A stretch of DNA of 64,000 nt from an uncultured Prevotella sp. GTDB lineage: Bacteria > Bacteroidota > Bacteroidia > Bacteroidales > Bacteroidaceae. The stretch spans positions 62,001 to 126,000 of the forward strand of contig CAKQSF010000003.1 of assembly GCA_934272845.1 (NCBI GenBank), given 5' to 3'. Made by a program: the position numbers and the translations under genes. This document shows, in pieces, positions 35,306 through 43,236 of the stretch. The notes below the pieces were generated by a model that was given only the letters and a program-made list of their open reading frames with translations, was not told where the DNA came from and made no database searches. Positions within the stretch are counted from its first letter, which is position 1. Every line of letters starts with the position of its first letter.

Positions 35306-35432
35306 ATATCAGTTTTGGGTTATACCTTATTTATATATTATATACTTTTATATACTGCATTTATTTATTATATACTGCAAAAGCCTTCGTCTTCGTATGT
35401 TGGTCCGTGTGCTGTATGCATTTGAAAAGATT

Positions 35433-35487
35433 AGAAAAAACATCCAACGAAACCCAAACGCCTTTGGATCCATGTCGTTGGATGTTT
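35433..35487 (-). terminator. Terminator-like hairpin in the 5' leader of the GH43-GH2-GH67 operon
   Basis: On the minus strand a perfect 13-bp stem (aaacatccaacga from 35487-35475, tcgttggatgttt from 35450-35438) runs into TTTTTT and a T-rich tail. The loop holds a nested ccaaa/tttgg stem. It sits about 90 bp after the -7 element at 35583-35590 and about 130 bp before the GH43 start, so it lies inside the predicted leader. Confidence 0.7.
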
Positions 35488-35582
35488 ACTAATCATCAAT
35501 TGCTTCAACCAGCAACTGTTACTAACTAACTAATACTAACTACTAACTTTATTCTAAAAACATCTTTTTCTTAATTACATTG

Positions 35583-35590
35583 CAAAGATA
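35583..35590 (-). promoter_or_regulatory. Promoter -7 of the minus-strand xylanolytic operon
   Basis: The minus strand reads TATCTTTG followed by CA, a typical Bacteroidota -7. There is no good TTTG -33, as expected where an activator is needed. It predicts a leader of about 270 nt. Confidence 0.55.
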
Positions 35591-35643
35591 CTCCTTTTCT
35601 ACCTTATACACTTTCTTTTTCGTTTCATTTATATTTTCATTAA

Positions 35644-35675
35644 TACCAAAATGCCTTTTTTTATGCATTTTGGTA
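35644..35675. promoter_or_regulatory. Perfect 11-bp dyad in the divergent control region
   Basis: taccaaaatgc (35644-35654) and gcattttggta (35665-35675) flank ten bases that are mostly T. It could be an operator for both divergent units or a small hairpin. Confidence 0.5.
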
Positions 35676-35882
35676 CAAATGATAAACTTTTTGAAACAAA
35701 ACAACAAATTCTTTTTTTACATTATATATAATTTTGCAGCAGGAGAAACGAAGAATACAGTTCCAACAACGTTTACCGTTCAATAAAAACTATTTTCCGT
35801 TCTACAAAGACTGAAACAAAAAAGTTCTACAAAGGCTAAAACAAAAAGAATGAATTATATTCACTAAAACCAACATTCAGTT

Positions 35883-38800
35883 ATGAAACAAAAAAACTTA
35901 CTTAACCTAAGTATGATGCTCGCAGCCGGTCTTAGTGCCAACGCTCAGACGCAAGTGTTTCACGAAGGCTTCGATGCTGCCCAAACAAAAGGCGCAGACG
36001 AAAAGGCGTACTACGAGTACATCAACCAAATCACAAACGATAATGGTTCTGATGAATTTGGCGTGACAGACGAAGACCCTGCTGCTGGCGCAGGTAGCCT
36101 CAGCATGATGAACGTAAGCCCAGGCAACGATTCTGAAGGTAACTCCGACCTGTCACAGCATAACAACTGGTGGATGCGTGCCGTTAAGTTCCGTAACCTT
36201 CCACTTGAAGAAGGTAAGAGTTATCGCCTCTCATGGCGTTTCAAAGGTTCTAACACATGGAACGATGGTAGCGCAGATCAAAAGTGTAAGATGAGTGTCG
36301 CTCTCATGCAAGGTGGAGAGAACGCTGACATTCCATTGCTCGATGCTAACGGAAATGAGTTCAGATATGAGGTTTCTTACTTCAACCCTGAGAATTATGA
36401 GAAGTACACTAAGATGTTCTACTTCGCAAGCAACCAGTTGCAAAAGGACACCTACGCCAATAATCACCCTGACAGAGACCCACTGGAGGATAAGTACTTC
36501 GCTACATTCAATGTATATAACCCTGGTATGTTCTACCTCGATGAGGTTGACCTCGTAGAGAGTGGCATCGCTGGTATAGGTTATGAGGGCAGCGTTATAC
36601 GTGTAGACTTCGGTTATGGCACTAACGTGAAAGACCTCGTTGCCGCAAGCCGTACCACAGGCACACTCCTTATGCCAGAAGGTACCGCCACTGTTAAGAT
36701 TAACGGAGAGGAAGTGCCTATCGTGAGCGTAGAACTTCGCGACGACGGCTTTATGTATATCTTCATCTCTGACGACTATGCTATCGATGGCGAAGACGCT
36801 AAGTTGGAGGTGGCTTTCCATAACCCTACAGACGAGCAGCATCAAGTACAGTACAAGGGTGACCTTGCTCCAGAAGGCGCAGTACAAGACTTCGTAGACG
36901 AGACCGCATCATACCTGTCAGGAGTTGGCGAGAATGTATCTTTTGAATATAGAGACCCTGCATTGGTTTCTACACTTCCTGCTGACGGATCATTCAACCT
37001 TGCAGAAGGCGGCAACGAGGTATCGTTCACCTTCGACAGAAAGGTGCTCACCACAGATCCTAATGGCACACCGCTGGTAGCTAAGCTTAACGACGACGAG
37101 GAACTCGAAATAGTTACCGAGGCGTCTGACGAAGGCAGCGAGACCCTCACATTCAGACGTAAGGATGGTAAGGTATTCACAAAGGGTTCATACAAGGTTA
37201 GCGTATCTGACGTAACATCGGCTGTGGGTATTCAGGCGTTCGACACTGACTTTACCACTACATTCGAGGTAGGTAAGGTGCAGGTTGCCGAGACTGTTTA
37301 CACAAAACTGGGTTCATGCATATTCCCTGACGCAGCAGCAGGTGCTATACCTGAAGGCTGGACAGTTTACTCTGACGGTGAGGAACGCCCTGGCGGCACA
37401 TCATACGGTTCTGGCGGTCGTACATTCGATACTAAGGCATCACAGACAAGTAAGGGTATCTACACTCGTGCAAGCAACGGCGAGGGTTCAGTTACTACTG
37501 CTGAGGTAGAGATTCCTGCTGGCAATGTAGAACTTCGTTCACTGCTCGCTTACTGGTCTAACGCTTCTAACATACAGGTAGACATTCTTAACAGCGCAAA
37601 CGAAGTTGTGGCTACTGAGAACTTCTCACCATCTGTCGCTGGTGAAAAGGACAGAAATACCGATGGCTTTAAGTTTGATGAGTGCCCTATCAGTTTCACT
37701 TCTGCAGGCGGAAACTACCACGTTAAATATACTCTTCTCACCACAGGCTACAACGGTATGTTCGTTGGTGGATTCGACTTCTACTCTGTAAAAGAGACTG
37801 AGGGCGAAAAGGCTGAGACAGAGATTATCGCTAAGGGCGACTTCGCAAGCACACAAGGCGAATACGCTCCTGCACACGGCACTGGCTGGAAGATTTATCG
37901 TGACAACGGCAATATGCGTGACCCAGGCGCAAACTGCGGATGGGGCGGTGACGACTGGACAGGCGGCGGCGGTCCACGTGTTAAGACTCTTGGCAATAAG
38001 GGCATGAACGGTGGTGCTATCTACCTTGCAGGAAACGCTTACGCTACTTACGGTGAGTATCTCCTTGAGACTGATCATGGCGGCACCATTGCTGACGCTA
38101 AGGAAGAGAAGACTCTTGACCTCAAGGCTAACAAGTACCAGTTCACATACTACATCATCAACTGGAAGAAGCCTGGTACGCCTATCAACATGAAACTTGA
38201 AGTATTCAAGCAGGAAGAGGGCATCACGGGCACACCTGTTTACACTCGTACCGACGCTGTTTCTGAATCATGCGAAAGCGGTAATAACTCTTCACCTGAG
38301 GCACAGAAGGTTAACTTCTTCTGGAACGCTCCTGCCGCTGGTAAATATATCCTTAAGTTCACCGCTGCTGATGAGTGCTGCATAGGTAACGTTACGGTAG
38401 AGACTACATCTTCTCTCGCTGTAACATACGCTACCATGATGAACAAGAACCTTGACACCGCACGTGAGGAACTTGCTGCTGCTAAGGCTGACGACAAGTA
38501 TCAGGGTGCTACACGCAACGAGTTGGAGCAGACTATCAATGATTACACCAACCCTGACTTCCACACTGTTGATGAATATACAGCGGCATTTGCTAACCTC
38601 GACAGACTTGTCAAGAAGTCTTCTAAACGTCGCTCTAACATCGACAAGTATCCATCATGCCTTGATGGTGTAAAGGCAGGTCTTGAAGCCGCTGCTGGTA
38701 CTAAGTATGAGAAGTTGCCTCAGTTCCCTATAGTCGAGAAGGCTTACAGCGACTACAAGGACGTTGACTACATCGCTATGAGCGACGATGAACTGCAGGA

Positions 38801-39884
38801 GGCTGTCAATACTATGGGTGATAACGGTACATTGCTCACTAACATGGTTGAGAAGTGTGTACCTATCCTCACACAGCAGATTACTGACCTTGCTGCTGCT
38901 ATCGTTAACCTCAACGCAGACATGACTGATGGTGAGAACGAGACAGTACTTGCTGCTGCCGACGCTATCACTGATGACCAGCAACTTGTTGAACAGTTGA
39001 AGAAGATGTACGCTGCAAAACTTTACAAGAAGATTGCTGACGGATACGACTTCAAGGAGTTTGATGAAATCTCTGAGAGCGAACAAGAGGTTACTATACC
39101 TGCTTCCTTCCTCATACAGAACCCACAGTTCTACACTACTGCCATCGTACCTACAGGTAAGGAGAACGTTGTAGCTACTACCACTGACTTCCCTGGATGG
39201 ACTATCGAGGTACTGCAGGGTAACATCAACCCAATCTTCACTACTGCATGGGGCGGCACTGCCGGCAAGGACTGGACAACACCTACATGTCCTATCGCTA
39301 ACTGCGCCGTTAAGACTGGATGGGGTACTCACGAGTATGATGTTAAACAGCTCATCAATAACATCCCTGTTGCCAACTACGACCTGTCTATCAAGATTGG
39401 TGAAGACGGCACTGCTGAACACGAAGCATACGCTTACGTTGGCGAAGGTGACGCACAGCAGGTTCAGAAGTACGAAGGCACAACAGCTGATGACGGCACG
39501 GTTACTGTTTCTCGTGATAACAACACGGACGCTAACAACAAGGTTTTCACTGGCATAACTCCTACTGTTGAGGGCAACCTCGGTGCTATTCTCCTCGGTG
39601 CACACATGAACGTTAAGGGTGGTTTCGGTAACGTTGACGACGCTACTATCACCATGACGGGCAAGGTTGCAGGCTTCGATTATGCCGCTGCTGCCGCTGC
39701 ACTTGAGAAGGACATTGAGACTGGTATCAGCAACGCTGAAGCCGCTGCTCCTGAAGGCGAGCCTGTTGCTGTTGTTTACTATGACCTCAACGGTGCTATG
39801 ACAACAACACCTAGTGGTATCACCATTAAGGTTGCTACATACGCTAATGGTTATGTAAAGGTATCTAAGGTTGTGATAAAGTAA
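35883..39884 (+). CDS. Large secreted multidomain protein without a recognised catalytic domain
   Basis: 1333 residues with a signal peptide ending SANAQ. Visible parts: a beta-rich, Trp-containing region (about 22-235) resembling carbohydrate-binding jelly rolls (NNWWMRAVKFRNLP, YRLSWRFKGSNTW); a Big_5-like Ig domain (about 360-465, STLPADGSFNLAEGGNEVSFTFDRKV); two more beta-rich modules (about 470-640 and 650-855, with FHYYIINW-like QFTYYIINWKKPG); a helical stretch (about 860-1085); a fourth beta module (about 1100-1290); and a C-terminal tail ending VKVSKVVIK. No catalytic signature is visible. It heads the plus-strand block, so a surface xylan-binding or scaffold role is plausible but inferred. 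Confidence 0.75.
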   Translation: MKQKNLLNLSMMLAAGLSANAQTQVFHEGFDAAQTKGADEKAYYEYINQITNDNGSDEFGVTDEDPAAGAGSLSMMNVSPGNDSEGNSDLSQHNNWWMRAVKFRNLPLEEGKSYRLSWRFKGSNTWNDGSADQKCKMSVALMQGGENADIPLLDANGNEFRYEVSYFNPENYEKYTKMFYFASNQLQKDTYANNHPDRDPLEDKYFATFNVYNPGMFYLDEVDLVESGIAGIGYEGSVIRVDFGYGTNVKDLVAASRTTGTLLMPEGTATVKINGEEVPIVSVELRDDGFMYIFISDDYAIDGEDAKLEVAFHNPTDEQHQVQYKGDLAPEGAVQDFVDETASYLSGVGENVSFEYRDPALVSTLPADGSFNLAEGGNEVSFTFDRKVLTTDPNGTPLVAKLNDDEELEIVTEASDEGSETLTFRRKDGKVFTKGSYKVSVSDVTSAVGIQAFDTDFTTTFEVGKVQVAETVYTKLGSCIFPDAAAGAIPEGWTVYSDGEERPGGTSYGSGGRTFDTKASQTSKGIYTRASNGEGSVTTAEVEIPAGNVELRSLLAYWSNASNIQVDILNSANEVVATENFSPSVAGEKDRNTDGFKFDECPISFTSAGGNYHVKYTLLTTGYNGMFVGGFDFYSVKETEGEKAETEIIAKGDFASTQGEYAPAHGTGWKIYRDNGNMRDPGANCGWGGDDWTGGGGPRVKTLGNKGMNGGAIYLAGNAYATYGEYLLETDHGGTIADAKEEKTLDLKANKYQFTYYIINWKKPGTPINMKLEVFKQEEGITGTPVYTRTDAVSESCESGNNSSPEAQKVNFFWNAPAAGKYILKFTAADECCIGNVTVETTSSLAVTYATMMNKNLDTAREELAAAKADDKYQGATRNELEQTINDYTNPDFHTVDEYTAAFANLDRLVKKSSKRRSNIDKYPSCLDGVKAGLEAAAGTKYEKLPQFPIVEKAYSDYKDVDYIAMSDDELQEAVNTMGDNGTLLTNMVEKCVPILTQQITDLAAAIVNLNADMTDGENETVLAAADAITDDQQLVEQLKKMYAAKLYKKIADGYDFKEFDEISESEQEVTIPASFLIQNPQFYTTAIVPTGKENVVATTTDFPGWTIEVLQGNINPIFTTAWGGTAGKDWTTPTCPIANCAVKTGWGTHEYDVKQLINNIPVANYDLSIKIGEDGTAEHEAYAYVGEGDAQQVQKYEGTTADDGTVTVSRDNNTDANNKVFTGITPTVEGNLGAILLGAHMNVKGGFGNVDDATITMTGKVAGFDYAAAAAALEKDIETGISNAEAAAPEGEPVAVVYYDLNGAMTTTPSGITIKVATYANGYVKVSKVVIK

Positions 39885-39915
39885 ATCTACTAGTCATTAG
39901 GATTATAATGTAATT

Positions 39916-39949
39916 AAGGCGCATCTTTAAAAAAGATGCGCCTTTTTGT
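39916..39949 (+). terminator. Intrinsic terminator after the 1333-residue protein
   Basis: A 13-bp perfect stem (aaggcgcatcttt / aaagatgcgcctt) and 3-nt loop with TTTTTG tail, 32 bp after the stop codon. Confidence 0.9.
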
Positions 39950-40054
39950 GTATTCCTAAATTTACCATTTTTATCTACAACGACATATCTAAACATATCG
40001 ACCTCTTTATCAAGACGTTACACTAACACTTTATGATTTATACCGTTTTACACC

Positions 40055-40117
40055 GTAATCACTATGCTTTTACAGTGTAATATCTACCTAATTACATCGC
40101 AAAAGCATAGTTATTAC
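40055..40117. repeat. GTAATCACTATG-type palindrome upstream of GH115
   Basis: gtaatcactatgctttt (40055-40071) pairs with aaaagcatagttattac (40101-40117) at 16 of 17 positions. The loop contains acagtgtaat and ctaattaca, the same words as in the 22-bp tandem repeat at 11153. Confidence 0.75.
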
Positions 40118-40569
40118 CGTGGCAAAAAGCCACTTTTTCTCGATTTCCCCAATTTACCATTTTTACGCAATTATTCAACTATACTTTAAGGAGGTATAAG
40201 TAAGTAATGTATGGATAAGTTTAACCTAGAAGGTTATACATTATTGATGGTGTACAGTCTTCCTGGCTGAGCCTTGGGAGAGTATCTAAAATCCGTAGAC
40301 ATCGTCCACGGTTACTCTAAGTATTGGCTTCCAGCCTAATCAGGATAACTTTGCTATCACGAGAACAGGTCAAGGAAAATCATGCCTTATATGGAGCATA
40401 ACTTCTTAACTTCAGTTTATCATCGCGAGACATAAAATGTGCACTCCCAGATAATGATAGAACCGATGAAATCGTCATTTTTCATCATTTATACACATTT
40501 ATAGTGTAAAAAAAATGAAGAAACGTGCTTTTTGAAACAATAAGAAAAGTAATTGAAATTATTCAGAAA
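40118..40569. other. Unassigned stretch before GH115 with a perfect Shine-Dalgarno and a tiny reading frame
   Basis: No gene above 60 codons. AAGGAGGT (40188-40195), a full match to the anti-Shine-Dalgarno, precedes ATG codons at 40207 (three-codon frame) and 40211 (19-codon frame ending at 40270, MDKFNLEGYTLLMVYSLPG). A TAACTTTG -7-like word is at 40346-40353. Bases 40310-40326 resemble the window start. This could be a remnant of a mobile element or a leader; I cannot assign it. Confidence 0.35.
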
Positions 40570-40590
40570 GTTTTTCACGAGTCTATTTAT

Positions 40591-40598
40591 TAATTTTG
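40591..40598 (+). promoter_or_regulatory. Promoter -7 of the GH115-GH98-GH5 unit
   Basis: TAATTTTG at 40591-40598, 32 bp before the GH115 ATG, with a TTTT-rich -33 region near 40570. Confidence 0.55.
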
Positions 40599-40630
40599 CA
40601 TCGTAAAATAATAGATTAAACACAGAAAAT

Positions 40631-43198
40631 ATGAATAGACCTAAACGATTAGTCTCTCTTTTTGTTACCGCCGTGGCATTGGCTTTCAACGGCTTTGCGG
40701 CTGACAGGTTCATTACCTTCGACAAGGGGGACTTCAGACTGTGCGCCAACGGCGACCGTTTCTCTATCTGCGTGGGCGATGGCGACAACGTGGCTGTGAA
40801 ACTGGCAGCAAGGAATCTTGCAGCAGACTTCGGTAAAGTGTGTCGCGCTAACGTCTCTTTCTCTAACGAAACAGAAGGCAGCCGCGTGGTGGTAGCAACT
40901 ATTGGTAGCACTATTGCTAACGCATTGGCGAAGAAAGGTGTCTTTGACACAAAACAACTGAAAGGCAAGACGGAGAAATTTATTATTCATACAGGCAGCG
41001 ACAACACCATATATATAATAGGTAGTGACCGCCGAGGCACGGTTTACGGTATTTACGAACTGAGCCGACAGATAGGCGTATCTCCATGGTACTATTGGAT
41101 GGACACACCGATTAAGGCGCAACAGAATATTTTTGTTAAGAAAGGCGACTACACCGACGGTGAACCTGCGGTGCGCTACCGTGGCATCTTCCTTAACGAC
41201 GAGGCGCCTTGTCTCACCTCTTGGGTGAAGAACACCTTCGGTACAAAATATGGTGGACATGACTTCTACGCTAAAGTGTTCGAGTTAGTACTCCGCCTAA
41301 AAGGCAACTACATCTGGCCTGCCATGTGGGGATGGGCTTTTTATGCTGATGACCCTCTGAATTCAAAGACTGCTGATGACATGGGCATCATGGTCGGCAC
41401 GAGTCACCATGAGCCAATGGCACGATCGCATAAAGAGTGGCACGGCCATTCTGACAACCCTAACGCTGACGCACAAGACCTAAAGAGCCGCAGAGAGGCT
41501 GGAGGCAAATGGGACTACGCCACTAACAAGGATAATCTCGACTACTTCTGGCTTGGTGGCGTGGAGCGAAATAAGAATACTGAGGACATCATAACCATCG
41601 GTATGCGTGGCGATGGCGATATGGCGATGAGTGAGGAGCGTAACGTAAAACTTCTTGAAAGCGTGGTAGCCAACCAACGTAAACTTATCAGCAAGGCGCA
41701 CGGAAAGCCTGCTAAAGAGGTACCACAGTTATGGGCACTGTACAAGGAGGTTATGGATTACTACGATGATGGCATGAAGGTGCCTGACGATGTGACGATG
41801 TTGCTGTGCGATGACAACTGGGGCAACGTGCGACGTGTGCCTACTGCCAAGGAACGCCAGCGCAAAGGCGGATGGGGACTATACTATCACGTAGACTATG
41901 TGGGTGCGCCACGCAACACGAAACTGCTGAACGTTACGCCTACTCAGAATATGTGGGAACAGTTAACACTGGCATACAACTACGGCATTGATAGGTTGTG
42001 GATTCTCAACGTGGGCGACCTTAAGCCTATGGAATATCCTATCCAACTCTTCATGGATATGGCGTGGAATCCTAACGCTGATGAGTTTAAGGTGGATAAC
42101 AATAACGTTGTCTCTGCACTTACGCAGCACACTCGCAACTTCTGCGCAGAGCAGTTTGGGGAAGACCAGGCTGACGAGGCGGCTAGAATACTCAACATGA
42201 CCTGTAAACTCAACGGTCGAAGCACGGCGGAGATGCTCGATGCAAGCGTGTATAACGTGGAGTCTGGCGAATGGCAGGCTGTAGTTGACGAGTATAAGGA
42301 CCTTGAGATAGCAGCACTGCGCCAATATTCTGCCTTGCCTGCAGAGTATAAGGATGCTTACTTCGAGGCTATACTCTTCCCTGTGCAACTCATGGCTAAC
42401 CTGCACCAGATGTATTACGCTCAGGCTATGAACCAGATGCTTGCGAAGAAGGGCGATGCTGCCATGAACTACTGGGCTGACCTGTGCGAGAAATGCTTCA
42501 AGCGCGACGGCGAGTTGATGGATAAATATAATAAGGAAATAGCCGGTGGCAAGTGGAACGGCATGATGACACAGAAGCATATAGGCTATACTTCATGGAA
42601 CGATAACTTCAAACACGACATAATGCCTAAGGTGGAGCGCATGAATAACGTGCAGAACATCTTTGATGCTGACGGCAATGGCTACATCGCTATGGAGGCA
42701 GAGCACTACAATAGCAAGACGGATGCAGCGCAAGCCAAGTGGACTGTCATCCCGTTCATGGGCAGAACAGAGAGCGCTATGACCTTGATGCCACAGACGG
42801 CTGATGTGAAAGGCGCAAGTCTTACATATAAATTCGAGGCTCCTAAGGACGCACCGAAGAACGTAAAGGTTCACATCGTGACTAAGTCTACGCTTGACTT
42901 CCTTAACAAAGGTGGCATGACATACTCTGTTTCTCTTGACAACGGCAAGGCGGAGACTGTGAACTTCAACAGCGACATGAACGAGTTGCCTGAGAATATC
43001 TACGACAAATACTACCCAACCATTGCGCGTCGCATTATTGAAAAAGTCATAACCATCGACCTTGGTAATGCTGATGGTGGCACACACACGCTGACATTCG
43101 TTCCTAACGACCCTGCCATAGTGCTCGAAAAGATTATCGTTGACTTCGGTGGCTACACCAAACAGTACCTCTTTGGCAAGGAAAGCAGAAGGAGATAA
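40631..43198 (+). CDS. GH115 alpha-glucuronidase
   Basis: Exported enzyme (855 residues) that removes (4-O-methyl)-glucuronate from internal as well as terminal xylose units, complementing the end-acting GH67. Recognised by the N-terminal alpha/beta domain (TEKFIIHTGSDNTIYIIGSD, DRRGTVYGIYELSRQIG), then the barrel with VRYRGIFLNDEAP, LKGNYIWPAMWG, GTSHHEPMARS and DDNWGNVRRVP, and a C-terminal beta-sandwich (about 680-855). Length is typical. First gene of GH115-GH98-GH5. Confidence 0.93.
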   Translation: MNRPKRLVSLFVTAVALAFNGFAADRFITFDKGDFRLCANGDRFSICVGDGDNVAVKLAARNLAADFGKVCRANVSFSNETEGSRVVVATIGSTIANALAKKGVFDTKQLKGKTEKFIIHTGSDNTIYIIGSDRRGTVYGIYELSRQIGVSPWYYWMDTPIKAQQNIFVKKGDYTDGEPAVRYRGIFLNDEAPCLTSWVKNTFGTKYGGHDFYAKVFELVLRLKGNYIWPAMWGWAFYADDPLNSKTADDMGIMVGTSHHEPMARSHKEWHGHSDNPNADAQDLKSRREAGGKWDYATNKDNLDYFWLGGVERNKNTEDIITIGMRGDGDMAMSEERNVKLLESVVANQRKLISKAHGKPAKEVPQLWALYKEVMDYYDDGMKVPDDVTMLLCDDNWGNVRRVPTAKERQRKGGWGLYYHVDYVGAPRNTKLLNVTPTQNMWEQLTLAYNYGIDRLWILNVGDLKPMEYPIQLFMDMAWNPNADEFKVDNNNVVSALTQHTRNFCAEQFGEDQADEAARILNMTCKLNGRSTAEMLDASVYNVESGEWQAVVDEYKDLEIAALRQYSALPAEYKDAYFEAILFPVQLMANLHQMYYAQAMNQMLAKKGDAAMNYWADLCEKCFKRDGELMDKYNKEIAGGKWNGMMTQKHIGYTSWNDNFKHDIMPKVERMNNVQNIFDADGNGYIAMEAEHYNSKTDAAQAKWTVIPFMGRTESAMTLMPQTADVKGASLTYKFEAPKDAPKNVKVHIVTKSTLDFLNKGGMTYSVSLDNGKAETVNFNSDMNELPENIYDKYYPTIARRIIEKVITIDLGNADGGTHTLTFVPNDPAIVLEKIIVDFGGYTKQYLFGKESRRR

Positions 43199-43199
43199 A

Positions 43200-43233
43200 C
43201 AACCAAACCACTAAACAACTAAACCACTAAACA
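43200..43233. repeat. AACCACTAAAC low-complexity spacer
   Basis: The GH115-GH98 gap is built of caaaccactaaacaactaaac-like units. The complementary type (gtttagtggtttagaggt) fills the susC-susD gap at 63690-63775, where a forward set (63797-63832) also occurs. Confidence 0.6.
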
Positions 43234-43236
43234 ACA

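Larger units (their letters stand above)
35306..35882. other. Divergent control region between the two xylanolytic blocks
   Basis: 577 bp with no gene. It contains a minus-strand -7 (TATCTTTG, 35590-35583), a terminator-like hairpin (35433-35487), a plus-strand -7 candidate (TAATTTTG, 35729-35736) and an 11-bp perfect dyad (35644-35675). Remaining sequence is AT-rich with repeated tatatactt motifs (35334-35380). Confidence 0.65.

Noticed and set aside
36231-36887. 218-codon minus-strand frame inside the same gene
   Set aside because: Same reason: no promoter, no domain and complete overlap with a well-supported gene.
38655-39605. 316-codon minus-strand frame inside the 1333-residue gene
   Set aside because: Composition is typical of an antisense shadow (Ser/Val/Leu-rich, no motif), and the sense gene is continuous from signal peptide to stop.
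40211-40270. 19-codon frame as a definite gene
   Set aside because: Too short to support without conservation data, although the Shine-Dalgarno is good; kept only as an observation.
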